DNA from: Streptomyces chilikensis
GTDB taxonomy: Bacteria; Actinomycetota; Actinomycetes; Streptomycetales; Streptomycetaceae
DNA length: 64,000 nucleotides
Assembly (NCBI RefSeq): GCF_001642695.1
Contig: NZ_LWCC02000005.1
Coordinates: 440,783-504,782 of the forward strand
Direction of reading: 5' to 3'
Numbering within the stretch: position 1 is the first letter of the stretch; each line of letters begins with the position of its first letter. Positions 41,795-50,394 of this stretch are shown here, one piece after another. The position numbers and the translations under genes were made by a program. The notes under the pieces are model-generated. The model saw nothing but the letters and a program-made list of their open reading frames with translations, was not told the DNA's origin and did not search any database.

Positions 41795-44197
41795 ATGAGC
41801 CCGGTCAACCCGCTGGACGATGCCGCGACGGCACGGGCCGTCGTCGACGACGACGGCGTGGTGCTCGAGTGGAACGACGGCGCCGTCCGGCTCCTGGGGT
41901 ACGGCCCGGACGAGGTGGTGGGCCGCCCGGCCTCCGAACTGTGCGCCGTCGAGGGCGGCTGCGAGGGTCTGCTCGCGCCCCTGTCCGTCGAGCGCCGGAC
42001 GACGGCGACCGTGTCGCTGCGCCACCGCGACGGGCGGACGGTGCCGGTGGGCCTGATCGGCCACCGCAGGCCTCCGCGTGCGGGCCGTCCCGGCCACTGG
42101 CTGCTGGTCGCGCCGGTCGGCGAGACCTCCGGCCCGCTGCGGCCCGACGATCCGCTGGCGGTGGTGGAGCTGGTGCAGTCCCCCTGCGCGACGGCCGTCT
42201 TCGACACCGGCCTGCGGCTGCGCGCCATGAACGCCGACATGGCGAGGGTGCTGGGGGCCCCGGCCGACCGGCTGCGCGGGCTGCGGGTGACCGACATCGG
42301 CGCGCGCCCGGAACTCACCGAGGTCGAACAGGCCATGCGCCAGGTCCTGGAGACCGGCGAGCACCGGTCGGTGCGCGTCTACATCCCGCAGATCGGCGGC
42401 AGCACGTCGCGCGCCTGGCTGACCAGCATGGCGCCGGTCCGCGACGACCGCGGGGAGATCCGCGGCGTGTCCCTCGCCTCCCACGACTTCACCGAGCAGC
42501 TGCGCGCCCGTGAACGCCTCGAGCTGGTCAACGAGGCGAGCACCCGGGTGGGCACCACGCTCGACGTCCGGCGCACCGCGCAGGAGTTCGCCGACGTGCT
42601 GGTGCCGGCGCTCGCCGACCACGTGTCCGTCGACCTGCTGGACCCGGAGGACGGCGGCGACCCGCCCTCGGAACCGCCGCCGCCGACCGTTCCGGTGAGG
42701 CTGCGCCGGGTCGCCGACCGTTCGGTGGTCACCCGGGCGCGCGGCCTGCCGGACGTCGGCGAACTGGCCGCCTATCCCGCGACGACGCTGCAGGCGGAGT
42801 CGCTCAGCCAGGCACGGACCCTGGTGGTCACCGACACGCCGCGGGCCCTGGCGCGGCGCTTCGCGTACCGCGACGGCCTCGACACCCGGGCCGTCGAGGT
42901 CGGCATGCACTCGGCGATGGCGGTGCCGCTGCGGGCGCGCGGCATGATCCTCGGCGTGGCGCTGCTCACCCGGCACCGGCAGCAGGAGCCCTTCTCCCGC
43001 GACGACGTGCTGCTGGCCGAGGAGGTCGCGGCGACGGCCGCCGTCGGCATCGACAACGCCCGGCGCTACTCGAGGGAGCGGGAGGTGGCACTGGCGCTGC
43101 AGCGGAGCCTGCTGCCGCGCTCGCTGCCCATCACGGCCGCGCTGCAGGCCGCCTCGCGCTACCTGCCGGCGGCCCGGGCCGGCGGGGTGGGCGGGGACTG
43201 GTTCGACATCATCCCGCTCTCCGGGATGCGGGTGGCGATGGTGGTCGGCGACGTGGTGGGCCACGGCGTGCAGGCCTCCGCCACCATGGGCCGCCTGCGC
43301 ACCGCGGTGCGCACCCTGGCGGACATCGACCTCGCGCCCGACGAACTCCTCACCCACCTCGACGACCTGGTGGTCCGCCTCTCCGAGGAGGCGGGGAACG
43401 ACGGCAGTCCGGGCGAGGTCGGCGCGACGTGCCTGTACGCGGTCTACGACCCGGTGTCGCGGCGCTGCTCCCTGGCGCGGGCCGGGCACCAGCCGCCGCT
43501 CATGGTCCTTCCGGGCGGCCTTCCCGAGCCGGTGGAGATGCCGGCCGGTCCCCCGCTGGGCGTGGGCGGACTGCCGTTCGAGGCGGCCGAACTGGACCTG
43601 CCCGAGGGGACCGTCCTCGCCTTCTACACCGACGGCCTGGTGATGAACCGGGGCCTGGACGTGGACGCCGGCCGCGTCCTGCTGCAGGAGGCGCTGGCGG
43701 AGCCGGCCGCTTCGCTGGACGAGAGCTGCGAGCAGGTCCTGGCGACGCTGCTCCCCAGGGGCGACGTGGCCGACGACGTCGCCCTGCTGCTGGCGCGGAC
43801 GCGTGGCCTGCCCGCCTCCAAGGTGGCGACCTGGGACATCCCGGCCGACCCGGCGCTGGTGGCGGCGATCCGCAAGCAGGCGGTGAAGCAGCTCGACCAC
43901 TGGGGCCTGGAGGACGCCGCCTTCACCGCGGAGCTGGTGGTCAGCGAACTGGTCACCAACGCCATCCGGTACGGGGCGCGCCCCATCCGGCTGCGGCTGA
44001 TCCACGGCTCCACCACGCTGATCTGCGAGGTGTCGGACACCAGCCACACCGCCCCCCACCTGCGCCGGGCCCGGACCTTCGACGAGGGCGGCCGCGGCCT
44101 GCTGCTGGTGGCCCAGCTGACCCAGCGCTGGGGCACCCGGCACACGCCTGACGGCAAGACGATCTGGGCGGAGCTGGCCCTTCTCGACGAGGCGTGA
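41795..44197 (+). CDS. PAS-PAS-GAF-SpoIIE phosphatase with C-terminal HATPase kinase domain
   Basis: An 800-residue signalling protein. Two PAS domains (about 10-110 and 125-235), a GAF domain (about 245-425), a SpoIIE phosphatase (about 430-640; VGGDWFDIIPL, VVGDVVGHGVQA, FYTDGLVMNR, DDVALLLART), then an RsbW-like HATPase (about 670-800; ELVVSELVTNAIRYG, GGRGLLLVAQL). One protein thus holds both the phosphatase that activates and the kinase that inactivates anti-anti-sigma factors. The ATG is chosen by a GGAG nine bases upstream. Cytoplasmic; the PAS and GAF inputs are unknown. Confidence 0.9.
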   Translation: MSPVNPLDDAATARAVVDDDGVVLEWNDGAVRLLGYGPDEVVGRPASELCAVEGGCEGLLAPLSVERRTTATVSLRHRDGRTVPVGLIGHRRPPRAGRPGHWLLVAPVGETSGPLRPDDPLAVVELVQSPCATAVFDTGLRLRAMNADMARVLGAPADRLRGLRVTDIGARPELTEVEQAMRQVLETGEHRSVRVYIPQIGGSTSRAWLTSMAPVRDDRGEIRGVSLASHDFTEQLRARERLELVNEASTRVGTTLDVRRTAQEFADVLVPALADHVSVDLLDPEDGGDPPSEPPPPTVPVRLRRVADRSVVTRARGLPDVGELAAYPATTLQAESLSQARTLVVTDTPRALARRFAYRDGLDTRAVEVGMHSAMAVPLRARGMILGVALLTRHRQQEPFSRDDVLLAEEVAATAAVGIDNARRYSREREVALALQRSLLPRSLPITAALQAASRYLPAARAGGVGGDWFDIIPLSGMRVAMVVGDVVGHGVQASATMGRLRTAVRTLADIDLAPDELLTHLDDLVVRLSEEAGNDGSPGEVGATCLYAVYDPVSRRCSLARAGHQPPLMVLPGGLPEPVEMPAGPPLGVGGLPFEAAELDLPEGTVLAFYTDGLVMNRGLDVDAGRVLLQEALAEPAASLDESCEQVLATLLPRGDVADDVALLLARTRGLPASKVATWDIPADPALVAAIRKQAVKQLDHWGLEDAAFTAELVVSELVTNAIRYGARPIRLRLIHGSTTLICEVSDTSHTAPHLRRARTFDEGGRGLLLVAQLTQRWGTRHTPDGKTIWAELALLDEA

Positions 44198-44202
44198 GCA
44201 GT

Positions 44203-44227
44203 CCGGATCCGGCCTTTGCGGATCCGG
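44203..44227 (+). terminator. Terminator-like hairpin
   Basis: A perfect 9-bp stem (CCGGATCCG/CGGATCCGG) with a GCCTTTG loop lies six bases after the SpoIIE/HATPase gene and before the lipoprotein gene. Confidence 0.5.
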
Positions 44228-44286
44228 TCCGCCGGAGGAGCATGACGGGAGCATCCGGCACGACGATCTCCCGGAGGTGTGGACGA

Positions 44287-44943
44287 ATGGGCCCCTCGCG
44301 CGCGCCGCGCCGGCGCGGCGTCCCGTGGCCGGTGGCCGCGGCGCTGTGCGTTCCGGTACTGCTGGCCGGCTGTTCGCAGACCGACGACGGTTCCTCCGCC
44401 CGCGCGGGCGGCCGGGCGACGGACGCGTCCCCCACGGCCTCCGCGTCCTCCGCCGCCTCCTCGGCCCCGGCCTCCGCCGCCCCGTCGGGTCCGCCCGCCT
44501 CCTCCGCCGCCCCGGAGTCCCGGGGAGGTTCACCGAGTCGCTGCCGCACCTCCGGGCTGGCGGCCTCGGTCGGACCGGGCGACGCGGGAGCGGGGCAGCG
44601 CGGCTTCCCGGTGGCCCTCACCAACCGGTCGCAGCGCTCCTGCACGCTGCGCGGATATCCGGGCGCGGCCTTCACGGACGCCTCCGGGACTCAGCTGGGC
44701 CCCGACCCGCGCCGGACCAGGGGGACGCCGGTCACCACGGTCGAGCTGTCCCCGGGAGAGAGCGCGTGGGCGACGCTGTCCTTCAGCGATCCGCGGCTCA
44801 CCGGCTCGGAGGCGAAGGTCCCCGCCACCCTGCTGGTCACGCCGCCGGACGAGCGGCAGCCGCTGAGCGTGCGGTGGGAAGGCGGCGAGGTGCCGGTCTC
44901 CGGCAACGCGGCGGTCTCCGTCACGGCGTTCGGCGAGGGGTAG
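44287..44943 (+). CDS. Lipoprotein with DUF4232-like domain
   Basis: A 218-residue membrane-anchored lipoprotein. After a basic start (PSRAPRRRG) and hydrophobic stretch comes the lipobox LLAGC (Cys about residue 28), then a long Ser/Ala/Pro linker, then a domain with CRTSGLAASVGPG, FPVALTNRSQRSCTLRGYPG and AWATLSFSD that fits DUF4232, a common actinobacterial extracellular domain of unknown role. GGAGGTG precedes the ATG; a longer frame from 44194 would not leave a proper signal peptide. Confidence 0.83.
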   Translation: MGPSRAPRRRGVPWPVAAALCVPVLLAGCSQTDDGSSARAGGRATDASPTASASSAASSAPASAAPSGPPASSAAPESRGGSPSRCRTSGLAASVGPGDAGAGQRGFPVALTNRSQRSCTLRGYPGAAFTDASGTQLGPDPRRTRGTPVTTVELSPGESAWATLSFSDPRLTGSEAKVPATLLVTPPDERQPLSVRWEGGEVPVSGNAAVSVTAFGEG

Positions 44944-45091
44944 CCGTTCTCCCGGGCGGCCGCCGCGGCGGCGCGCCGTTGGTGCCCCCAGGTGAGCGGG
45001 CGGCGTGTCAGGTGGCTGCGGCGGCGGCCGAGGGGGAGCGGTCCTCCATGCTCGGCGGCGGACCCGACGCTCCCTACCCCCGGAGGAACCG

Positions 45092-46024
45092 GTGCCGGCA
45101 TCCCCGACCCCGCCGCCCCGTGCCACGCTCACCCGGCGGACCCGCGCCGCCCTGACCGCGGGAGCGGTGATCGTGGCGCTGACCGCCCTCACCCCGCTGT
45201 TCGGATCCCGGTCGCCGGAACCTCCGCCGTCCGACGGCCGCGGCTCCGCTCCCGCCGCGGCCCCGGCCGCCGCGGAGGCCGCCGCGGAGACCCTCTGCGC
45301 GCCGGCCGGCGTCCTGCGCGGCGGGAGCGGCGCGAAGGCCGCGGTCAGCCTCTGCACCTCCACCGGCGGGCCCTCCCTCGCCCTCTCCGCCCCCGCCTCC
45401 TGCTCGGCGCCCGGCGGCAGGACGTACGCCTGCCGCACCTCCGGCACCTGGACGGCCCGCAAGGACGGCGAGGTGGTCGCCCGGGGCGCGCTGCCCGGAT
45501 CCGCCGACCGTCCCGGCCCGGGCACGTACGAGATCACCGCCGAGGTCCGGGTCCGCTCCACGCCCGCCGGGATCGACCTGCGGGGCGGGGCGCGCGCCCC
45601 GCTCACCCTCACGGAGCCGCTGCGCGCGCCCACCCACCGCATCGAGGTGGACCGGGAACGGCTGCGCCCGGGCCGGACCACCGTGCTGACCTACACCGTG
45701 CACCGGGACAGCGAGGAGGGCGACGGCAGCGGCCGGTTCGGCCTGATCGGCGAGGAGGACTCCGGGATCCGGCTCACCACCGACGACGCCCGCTGCGTCA
45801 ACCCGCTGATCGGCCGCCATCCGTCGAAGGAGCGTCTGGTCCACTCGCTGGACTGCGCGCTCACCGACCTCCAGCCGGGCAACCCCTCGACGGTCGTCGT
45901 CCGGGCCACCACCACCGACACCTGCTCGACCGTCGTGTCGAAGCTCGGGTACTGGATGCCCAAGGGGCAGACGTTCCGCACCGGCGGGATGGTGGCCGGT
46001 CCCGCCGTCGCCTGTACCGGGTGA
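45092..46024 (+). CDS. Secreted or membrane-anchored hypothetical protein
   Basis: A 310-residue protein with one N-terminal hydrophobic segment (about residues 20-35, LTAGAVIVALTALTPLF), a short Ala/Pro linker and an extracellular part with several Cys (TLCAPAG, VSLCTST, ASCSAPGG, YACRTSG, ARCVNPL, LDCALTD, DTCSTVV, VACTG), likely disulfides. Beta-rich repeats such as RTTVLTYTVHR suggest an Ig-like fold resembling DUF11-type domains. CGGAGGAA precedes the GTG. It follows the DUF4232 lipoprotein gene by 148 bp. Function unknown. Confidence 0.75.
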   Translation: MPASPTPPPRATLTRRTRAALTAGAVIVALTALTPLFGSRSPEPPPSDGRGSAPAAAPAAAEAAAETLCAPAGVLRGGSGAKAAVSLCTSTGGPSLALSAPASCSAPGGRTYACRTSGTWTARKDGEVVARGALPGSADRPGPGTYEITAEVRVRSTPAGIDLRGGARAPLTLTEPLRAPTHRIEVDRERLRPGRTTVLTYTVHRDSEEGDGSGRFGLIGEEDSGIRLTTDDARCVNPLIGRHPSKERLVHSLDCALTDLQPGNPSTVVVRATTTDTCSTVVSKLGYWMPKGQTFRTGGMVAGPAVACTG

Positions 46025-46383
46025 CCCGGAGCCCGGCACGGCCCCGCCCGGAGGGGCGATCTCCGGGGCCGCGGAAATTCCCGCCGGGCCGGCACGCATG
46101 AACCCGTGAGGGCGGGGCAGACGCTTGTCGGGCCCCGCCGCGCTCCCCCGTCGTGGCGGGGCCCACCAGCGTCCCGGCCCTCCTCACGCCGTGGGAACCG
46201 CTCCGCTCCCCCACCGCCGCCCCGGCCGGCCCCCTCTCCCCCGCCCCGCGCACGCACCGCCGTGCCACCGTGCCGACGTGCCGCCCGGGATCTTCGGCGG
46301 TGCCGAACGCCGAAAAGGGGGAACGCGTCCCTGGGAGCGGACACCATCCGGTCCGCGGACGGCAGGCGAGAGGGCGGGCGGCG
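46025..46383. other. Intergenic region
   Basis: About 360 bases between the secreted protein gene and the hydroquinone-reductase-like gene, both plus strand. A weak stem (GGCCCCG/CGGGGCC, 46040-46070) after the first gene may terminate it. I see no gene; the promoter of the downstream gene should lie here. Confidence 0.45.
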
Positions 46384-47406
46384 ATGGGCGGCGAGGGAAA
46401 CACCCGGTACGGCCGCGAGAAGTTCGAACGGTCGCGGAGCCACTTCGCGGACCGGATCACGGCCGACGGCCGGGACGGCTGGCCGGTGGAACCGGGGCGC
46501 TACCGGCTGGTGGTCAGCCGGGCCTGTCCGTGGGCGAGCCGGGCGGTGATCTCCCGGCGGCTGCTGGGCCTGGAGGACGCGATCTCCATGGCGGTCACGG
46601 ACCCCATTCAGGACGACCGCAGCTGGCGCTTCACCCTCGACCCCGGCGACCGTGACCCGGTGCTCGGCATCGGGTTCCTCCACGAGGCCTACGACCGGCG
46701 CGAGAAGGACTACCCCGGCGGCGTCAGCGTGCCCGCGATCGTCGACGTCCCGAGCGGCGCACTGGTCACCAACGACTTCCAGCGGATCACCCTGGACTTC
46801 GCCACCGAGTGGACCGGCCGTCATCGCGAGGGCGCGCCGGACCTGTACCCCGAGGCGCTCCGGGCGGAGATCGACGAGGTGATGGAGGACGTCTACCGGG
46901 ACGTCAACAACGGGGTGTACCGGGCCGGCTTCGCGACCAGCCAGGCCGACTACGAGGAGGCCTGCGACGCGGTGTTCGCCCGGCTGGAACGGCTGGCCGG
47001 GCGGCTGGAGCGGCGGCGCTACCTGGTGGGCGACACCATCACCGAGGCGGACATCCGGCTGTTCACCACCCTGGTGCGCTTCGACCCGGTCTACCACGGC
47101 CACTTCAAGTGCAACCGGTGGAAGCTGACGGAGAACCCGGTGCTCTGGGCCTACGCCCGCGACCTCTTCCAGACCCCCGGCTTCGGGGACACGGTCGACT
47201 TCGACCACATCAAGCGGCACTACTACATGGTGCACACCGGCATCAACCCCACCCGGGTGGTGCCGGTGGGACCGGACCTGTCGGCGTGGCTGACTCCGCA
47301 CCACCGGGAGCAGCTCGGCGGGCGGCCGTTCGGCGACGGGACGCCTCCGGGTCCGGTTCCGCCGGCCGAGGAGGTCCCCGCAGCGGGGCGTCCGCGACCG
47401 TCCTGA
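46384..47406 (+). CDS. Xi-class GST / glutathionyl-hydroquinone reductase-like protein
   Basis: A 340-residue thioredoxin-fold transferase. The active-site SRACPWASR (Cys about residue 48) is the CPWA motif of xi-class enzymes, which reduce thiol-hydroquinone conjugates. Further signatures are VPAIVDVPSGALVTND, DVNNGVYRAGFATSQADYEEA and ITEADIRLFTTLVRFD in the helical domain, and the C-terminal VDFDHIKRHYYMVH. Actinomycetes lack glutathione, so the thiol partner is presumably mycothiol (inference). Start at the ATG after a GAGAGGG-like site. Confidence 0.9.
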   Translation: MGGEGNTRYGREKFERSRSHFADRITADGRDGWPVEPGRYRLVVSRACPWASRAVISRRLLGLEDAISMAVTDPIQDDRSWRFTLDPGDRDPVLGIGFLHEAYDRREKDYPGGVSVPAIVDVPSGALVTNDFQRITLDFATEWTGRHREGAPDLYPEALRAEIDEVMEDVYRDVNNGVYRAGFATSQADYEEACDAVFARLERLAGRLERRRYLVGDTITEADIRLFTTLVRFDPVYHGHFKCNRWKLTENPVLWAYARDLFQTPGFGDTVDFDHIKRHYYMVHTGINPTRVVPVGPDLSAWLTPHHREQLGGRPFGDGTPPGPVPPAEEVPAAGRPRPS

Positions 47407-47468
47407 CCGACCACGCCGGCCGACCGGTCCCGGCCGGCCGGCCGACCGAGGAACAGAGGAGAAACACC

Positions 47469-47780
47469 TTGGCCACGTACACGCAGAAGAAGCAGCACCT
47501 GCCCACCGTCTACAAGCCCCTCGGCTTCGCGGTCAGCTGGGGCGGCGGTCGGCTGGCCACCGCCGCCTTCCAGAAGACCTGGAAGGCGATCAGGCACGAG
47601 GACGACGCGCCGGACGCCCTGGACCGGGACCGCCGATGGGGCGAGATCCTGCTGGCAGCGGCGATCCAGGGAGCCATCTTCGCCGTGGTCCGGGCGGTCA
47701 TCGACCGGACCAGCGCCCAGGCGGTCGAGCACCGGACCGGCGTGTGGCCCGAGAAGGCGAAGGGCAAGGGCCGGGACTGA
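47469..47780 (+). CDS. DUF4235 membrane protein
   Basis: A 103-residue protein starting at a TTG with a strong AGAGGAG ribosome site; no ATG or GTG fits. It has two modest hydrophobic segments (about 18-33, LGFAVSWGGGRLATAAF, and 65-80, ILLAAAIQGAIFAVVRAVI) separated by a charged loop (RHEDDAPDALDRDRRWGE), matching DUF4235. The function is not known; such proteins are often stress-induced in actinomycetes. Confidence 0.85.
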   Translation: MATYTQKKQHLPTVYKPLGFAVSWGGGRLATAAFQKTWKAIRHEDDAPDALDRDRRWGEILLAAAIQGAIFAVVRAVIDRTSAQAVEHRTGVWPEKAKGKGRD

Positions 47781-47800
47781 CACCGGTCACCGTGCCGCGG

Positions 47801-47829
47801 CCGGGGCTCCGGAGGATCCGGGGCCCCGG
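47801..47829 (+). terminator. Terminator hairpin
   Basis: A 13-bp stem with one mismatch (47801-47813 with 47817-47829), loop GGA, followed by TTCTCCTT, lies 20 bases after the DUF4235 gene. Confidence 0.7.
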
Positions 47830-47906
47830 TTCTCCTTGTGGCGGGCCGCGGGCGGGGATCCGGGCGGGAGCACGTTCTCCCGGCACATGACCCGGGGAGT
47901 AATGCA

Positions 47907-47939
47907 GGTCACATGTTTGAAGGGTATGCGCGTGTGACC
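47907..47939 (+). promoter_or_regulatory. Inverted repeat upstream of the terpene synthase gene
   Basis: GGTCACA (47907-47913) and TGTGACC (47933-47939) form a 7-bp inverted repeat 19 bases apart in an unusually AT-rich patch for this genome, about 90 bases before the synthase start. It could be an operator for the synthase promoter. Confidence 0.4.
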
Positions 47940-48026
47940 GGAAGGGCAGCTTCGGAACGGCTCTGTGTCGACTTGGCTTGTTCAAGACGCCTTTGGAGCC
48001 CACAGCCCGTCCCGAAAGGAACCCCC

Positions 48027-49061
48027 ATGCCTCAGGACGTCACCTTCGACCTGCCCTTCTCCACACCGGTCAGCCCGCATCTGGAGTACGCGCGGGAGCG
48101 GCACCTGCGCTGGGTCCGTGACCGGGGGCTGGTGCGGAGCGACGCGGGGTTCGAGGAGTACTGCTCGTGGGACCTGCCGCAGGCGGCGGCGCGGACCTAC
48201 CCGTACGCCTCCGCCGAGGACATGACGGTGCTGATGAACTGGTTCTCCCTCGCCTTCCTCTTCGACGACCAGTTCGACGCCGGCCGGCCGGACCGGGCCG
48301 ACCGGGTCACCGAGGTGGCCCGTGAACTGATCGTCACCCCGCTGCGCCCGGCCGGTACCCCGCCGCGCGTGGTGTGCCCGATCACCGAGGCCTGGGCGGA
48401 GGTCTGGGGCCACCTGTCGCACGGCATGTCGCTCACCTGGCGGACCAGGTTCGCCGCCTCGTGGGGGCGGTTCCTGACCGCGCACTGCGAGGAGGTGGAC
48501 CTGGCGGCGGCCGGACTCGAGGGCACGCTCACGGTGAAGGAGTACGCGGAGTTCCGCCGCCGGACGGTGGGCATACACCACAGCATCGACGCCGGCGAGC
48601 GCAGCCGCCGCTTCGAGGTGCCGGCCCAGGTCCAGGCGCACCCGGTGATGGAGCGGATGCGGGACCTGGCCGCCGACGTCATCGGCTTCATGAACGACAT
48701 CCACTCCTTCGAACGGGAACGGCGCCGGGGCGACGGCCACAACCTGATAGCCGTTCTCCGCCGCGAACTGGGCTGTTCCTGGGAGGAGGCGGCGGCCGAG
48801 GCGTACCGGATGACCGCCGGGTGCCTGGTGGAGTACCTGGAGCTGGAGGCCCGGGTGCCGGAGATGTGCGACGAGCTGGGCCTGTCGGACGACGAGCGCC
48901 TGCGCACCCGGATGGGCGTGGAGGCCGTGCAGCACTGGATCAACGGGAACTACGAGTGGGCCCTGGTGACCGGGCGCTACGCGGCGGACAAGGACACGCC
49001 GGCCGCCGCGGCGGAGCGGGCGGGGCGGGGCTCGGTGGACGACCTGCTGTCCGTGGGCTGA
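48027..49061 (+). CDS. Class I terpene synthase
   Basis: A 344-residue terpene cyclase, probably a sesquiterpene synthase. Metal-binding motifs are intact: FLFDDQFD (DDxxD variant, Asp80, Asp81, Asp84), the NSE triad NDIHSFERE (Asn223, Ser227, Glu231) and a terminal RY pair (about 318). Length and the FDLPF opening fit single-domain actinobacterial cyclases that ionise farnesyl diphosphate; the product cannot be told from sequence. GAAAGGA precedes the ATG. It is convergent with a conservon P450, which might oxidise the product, although the genes are not in one operon. Confidence 0.9.
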   Translation: MPQDVTFDLPFSTPVSPHLEYARERHLRWVRDRGLVRSDAGFEEYCSWDLPQAAARTYPYASAEDMTVLMNWFSLAFLFDDQFDAGRPDRADRVTEVARELIVTPLRPAGTPPRVVCPITEAWAEVWGHLSHGMSLTWRTRFAASWGRFLTAHCEEVDLAAAGLEGTLTVKEYAEFRRRTVGIHHSIDAGERSRRFEVPAQVQAHPVMERMRDLAADVIGFMNDIHSFERERRRGDGHNLIAVLRRELGCSWEEAAAEAYRMTAGCLVEYLELEARVPEMCDELGLSDDERLRTRMGVEAVQHWINGNYEWALVTGRYAADKDTPAAAAERAGRGSVDDLLSVG

Positions 49062-49086
49062 CGTCCGGCGCGGGGAGCGCGTACGA

Positions 49087-49131
49087 CACGGCGGCCGCGC
49101 CCCCTCGGCGCGGAGGGGCGCGGCCGCCGTG
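49087..49131. terminator. Strong bidirectional terminator
   Basis: A perfect 17-bp stem (49087-49103 with 49115-49131, 11-base loop) sits between the convergent stops of the terpene synthase and P450 genes. Confidence 0.8.
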
Positions 49132-49146
49132 TGGTGCGCGCTCAGG

Positions 49147-50394
49147 TCACCGGACGGGGAACTCCACCGGCAGGCTGTCCAGACCCGCCACCCAGGTCGA
49201 GGCGGTGGAGGTCAGCGCCTCCGGCGGGACGGCCAGCCGCAGCCCGGGCAGCCGGTGCAGCAGGACGTCGACCGCGATCTCGATGATGGCGTGCCCGATG
49301 CCCTGCCCCGGGCACTCGTGGGGGCCGGAGCTGAACGCCAGGTGCGAGTGGTTGCCCTGGAGCGACACCTCGCCGTCCGGACGGATCTCCGGGTCGAGGT
49401 TGCCCGCCGCCAGCCCCAGCAGGAGCATGTCGCCCTCCCTGACCGAGGCGTCACCGAGCTGCAGGTCCGCCGTGGCGAACCGGCCGGGCAGCACGGCGAG
49501 CGGCGGGGTGTTCCACATGACCTCCTCCACCACGGAGGACAGGGCGAGTTCGCCGCCGACCAGGGCGGCGAGCCGGGCGTCGTCGGTGAGGACCGCCTGG
49601 AGCACCCGGGCCAGCAGGTTGCTGGTGGTGGTGTGCGCGGTGATCAGCACCAGCCGCAGGTGGTGGAGGATCTCCTCCTCGTCGAGCCGGGCGGGGTGTC
49701 CGAGCAGTCCGGTCGTGAAGTCGGCGCCCGGTTCGTGGCGCTTGCGGTCGGCGAGTTCGCCGAGGATCGTCATGATCCGGCCGTTGTGGACGAGGGCGTC
49801 CGCACCGCCCTTGATGACGTGGTTGCTGGACTCGGCGAGGCTGCGCCCCTCGCTCGCCGCGAGGCCGAACAGCCGGGTGAGCACCAGCATGGGCAGGTAC
49901 TCGGCGAAGTCGGCCACCAGGTCGGCCCGGCCGGCCCCGGCGAAGGCGTCGATCTGCCTGTCCGCGAAGTGCGCCACGTGGCGCCGGATGCCGCGGCCCG
50001 CGACCGCCTGGAGGCTGTCGGTGACCGCGCCGCGCAGCCGCCGGTGCGGTTCGCCGTCCTGGGAGACGCAGTCGGGGCGCCAGCCGACCATCTGCATCAC
50101 CGGCAGGTCGTCGTCGACGCGTCCCTCCTTCCAGTCCCGCCAGATCCGGGCGTCCCGGCTGAACTGGAGCGGGTTGTCGAGCACCCGCCTGTTCTCCCGG
50201 TAGCCCAGCACCAGCCAGGCCGGGACGTCGCCCTCGATCAGGACCGGTGCCACCGCGCCGTGCTCGCGGCGCAGCCGCGCGTAGACGCTCTCCATGTCGT
50301 GGGTCGTCTCGGGCCCGTACAGCCGGGTGGCTCCCCCGTGGGCGACGGGGCAGCCGGTTGCGGTGGCGGGACCGTGGGAGGTCCGTTCGGTCAT
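49147..50394 (-). CDS. Cytochrome P450, CYP157-like, conservon-associated (CvnE type)
   Basis: A 415-residue P450. The heme-binding loop FSSGPHECPGQGIGH is intact (Cys about 360) and an I-helix LITAHTTTSN is present. The K-helix motif that is normally ExxR reads EEVMW (about 288), matching the known CYP157 family, where the Arg is replaced (EQSLW in CYP157C1). It ends an operon of conservon genes and its ATG overlaps the GTPase stop, a known arrangement in which the P450 is the fifth conservon member. Activity may be low or regulatory; a link to the convergent terpene synthase is only a possibility. Confidence 0.88.
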   Translation of the reverse strand: MTERTSHGPATATGCPVAHGGATRLYGPETTHDMESVYARLRREHGAVAPVLIEGDVPAWLVLGYRENRRVLDNPLQFSRDARIWRDWKEGRVDDDLPVMQMVGWRPDCVSQDGEPHRRLRGAVTDSLQAVAGRGIRRHVAHFADRQIDAFAGAGRADLVADFAEYLPMLVLTRLFGLAASEGRSLAESSNHVIKGGADALVHNGRIMTILGELADRKRHEPGADFTTGLLGHPARLDEEEILHHLRLVLITAHTTTSNLLARVLQAVLTDDARLAALVGGELALSSVVEEVMWNTPPLAVLPGRFATADLQLGDASVREGDMLLLGLAAGNLDPEIRPDGEVSLQGNHSHLAFSSGPHECPGQGIGHAIIEIAVDVLLHRLPGLRLAVPPEALTSTASTWVAGLDSLPVEFPVR

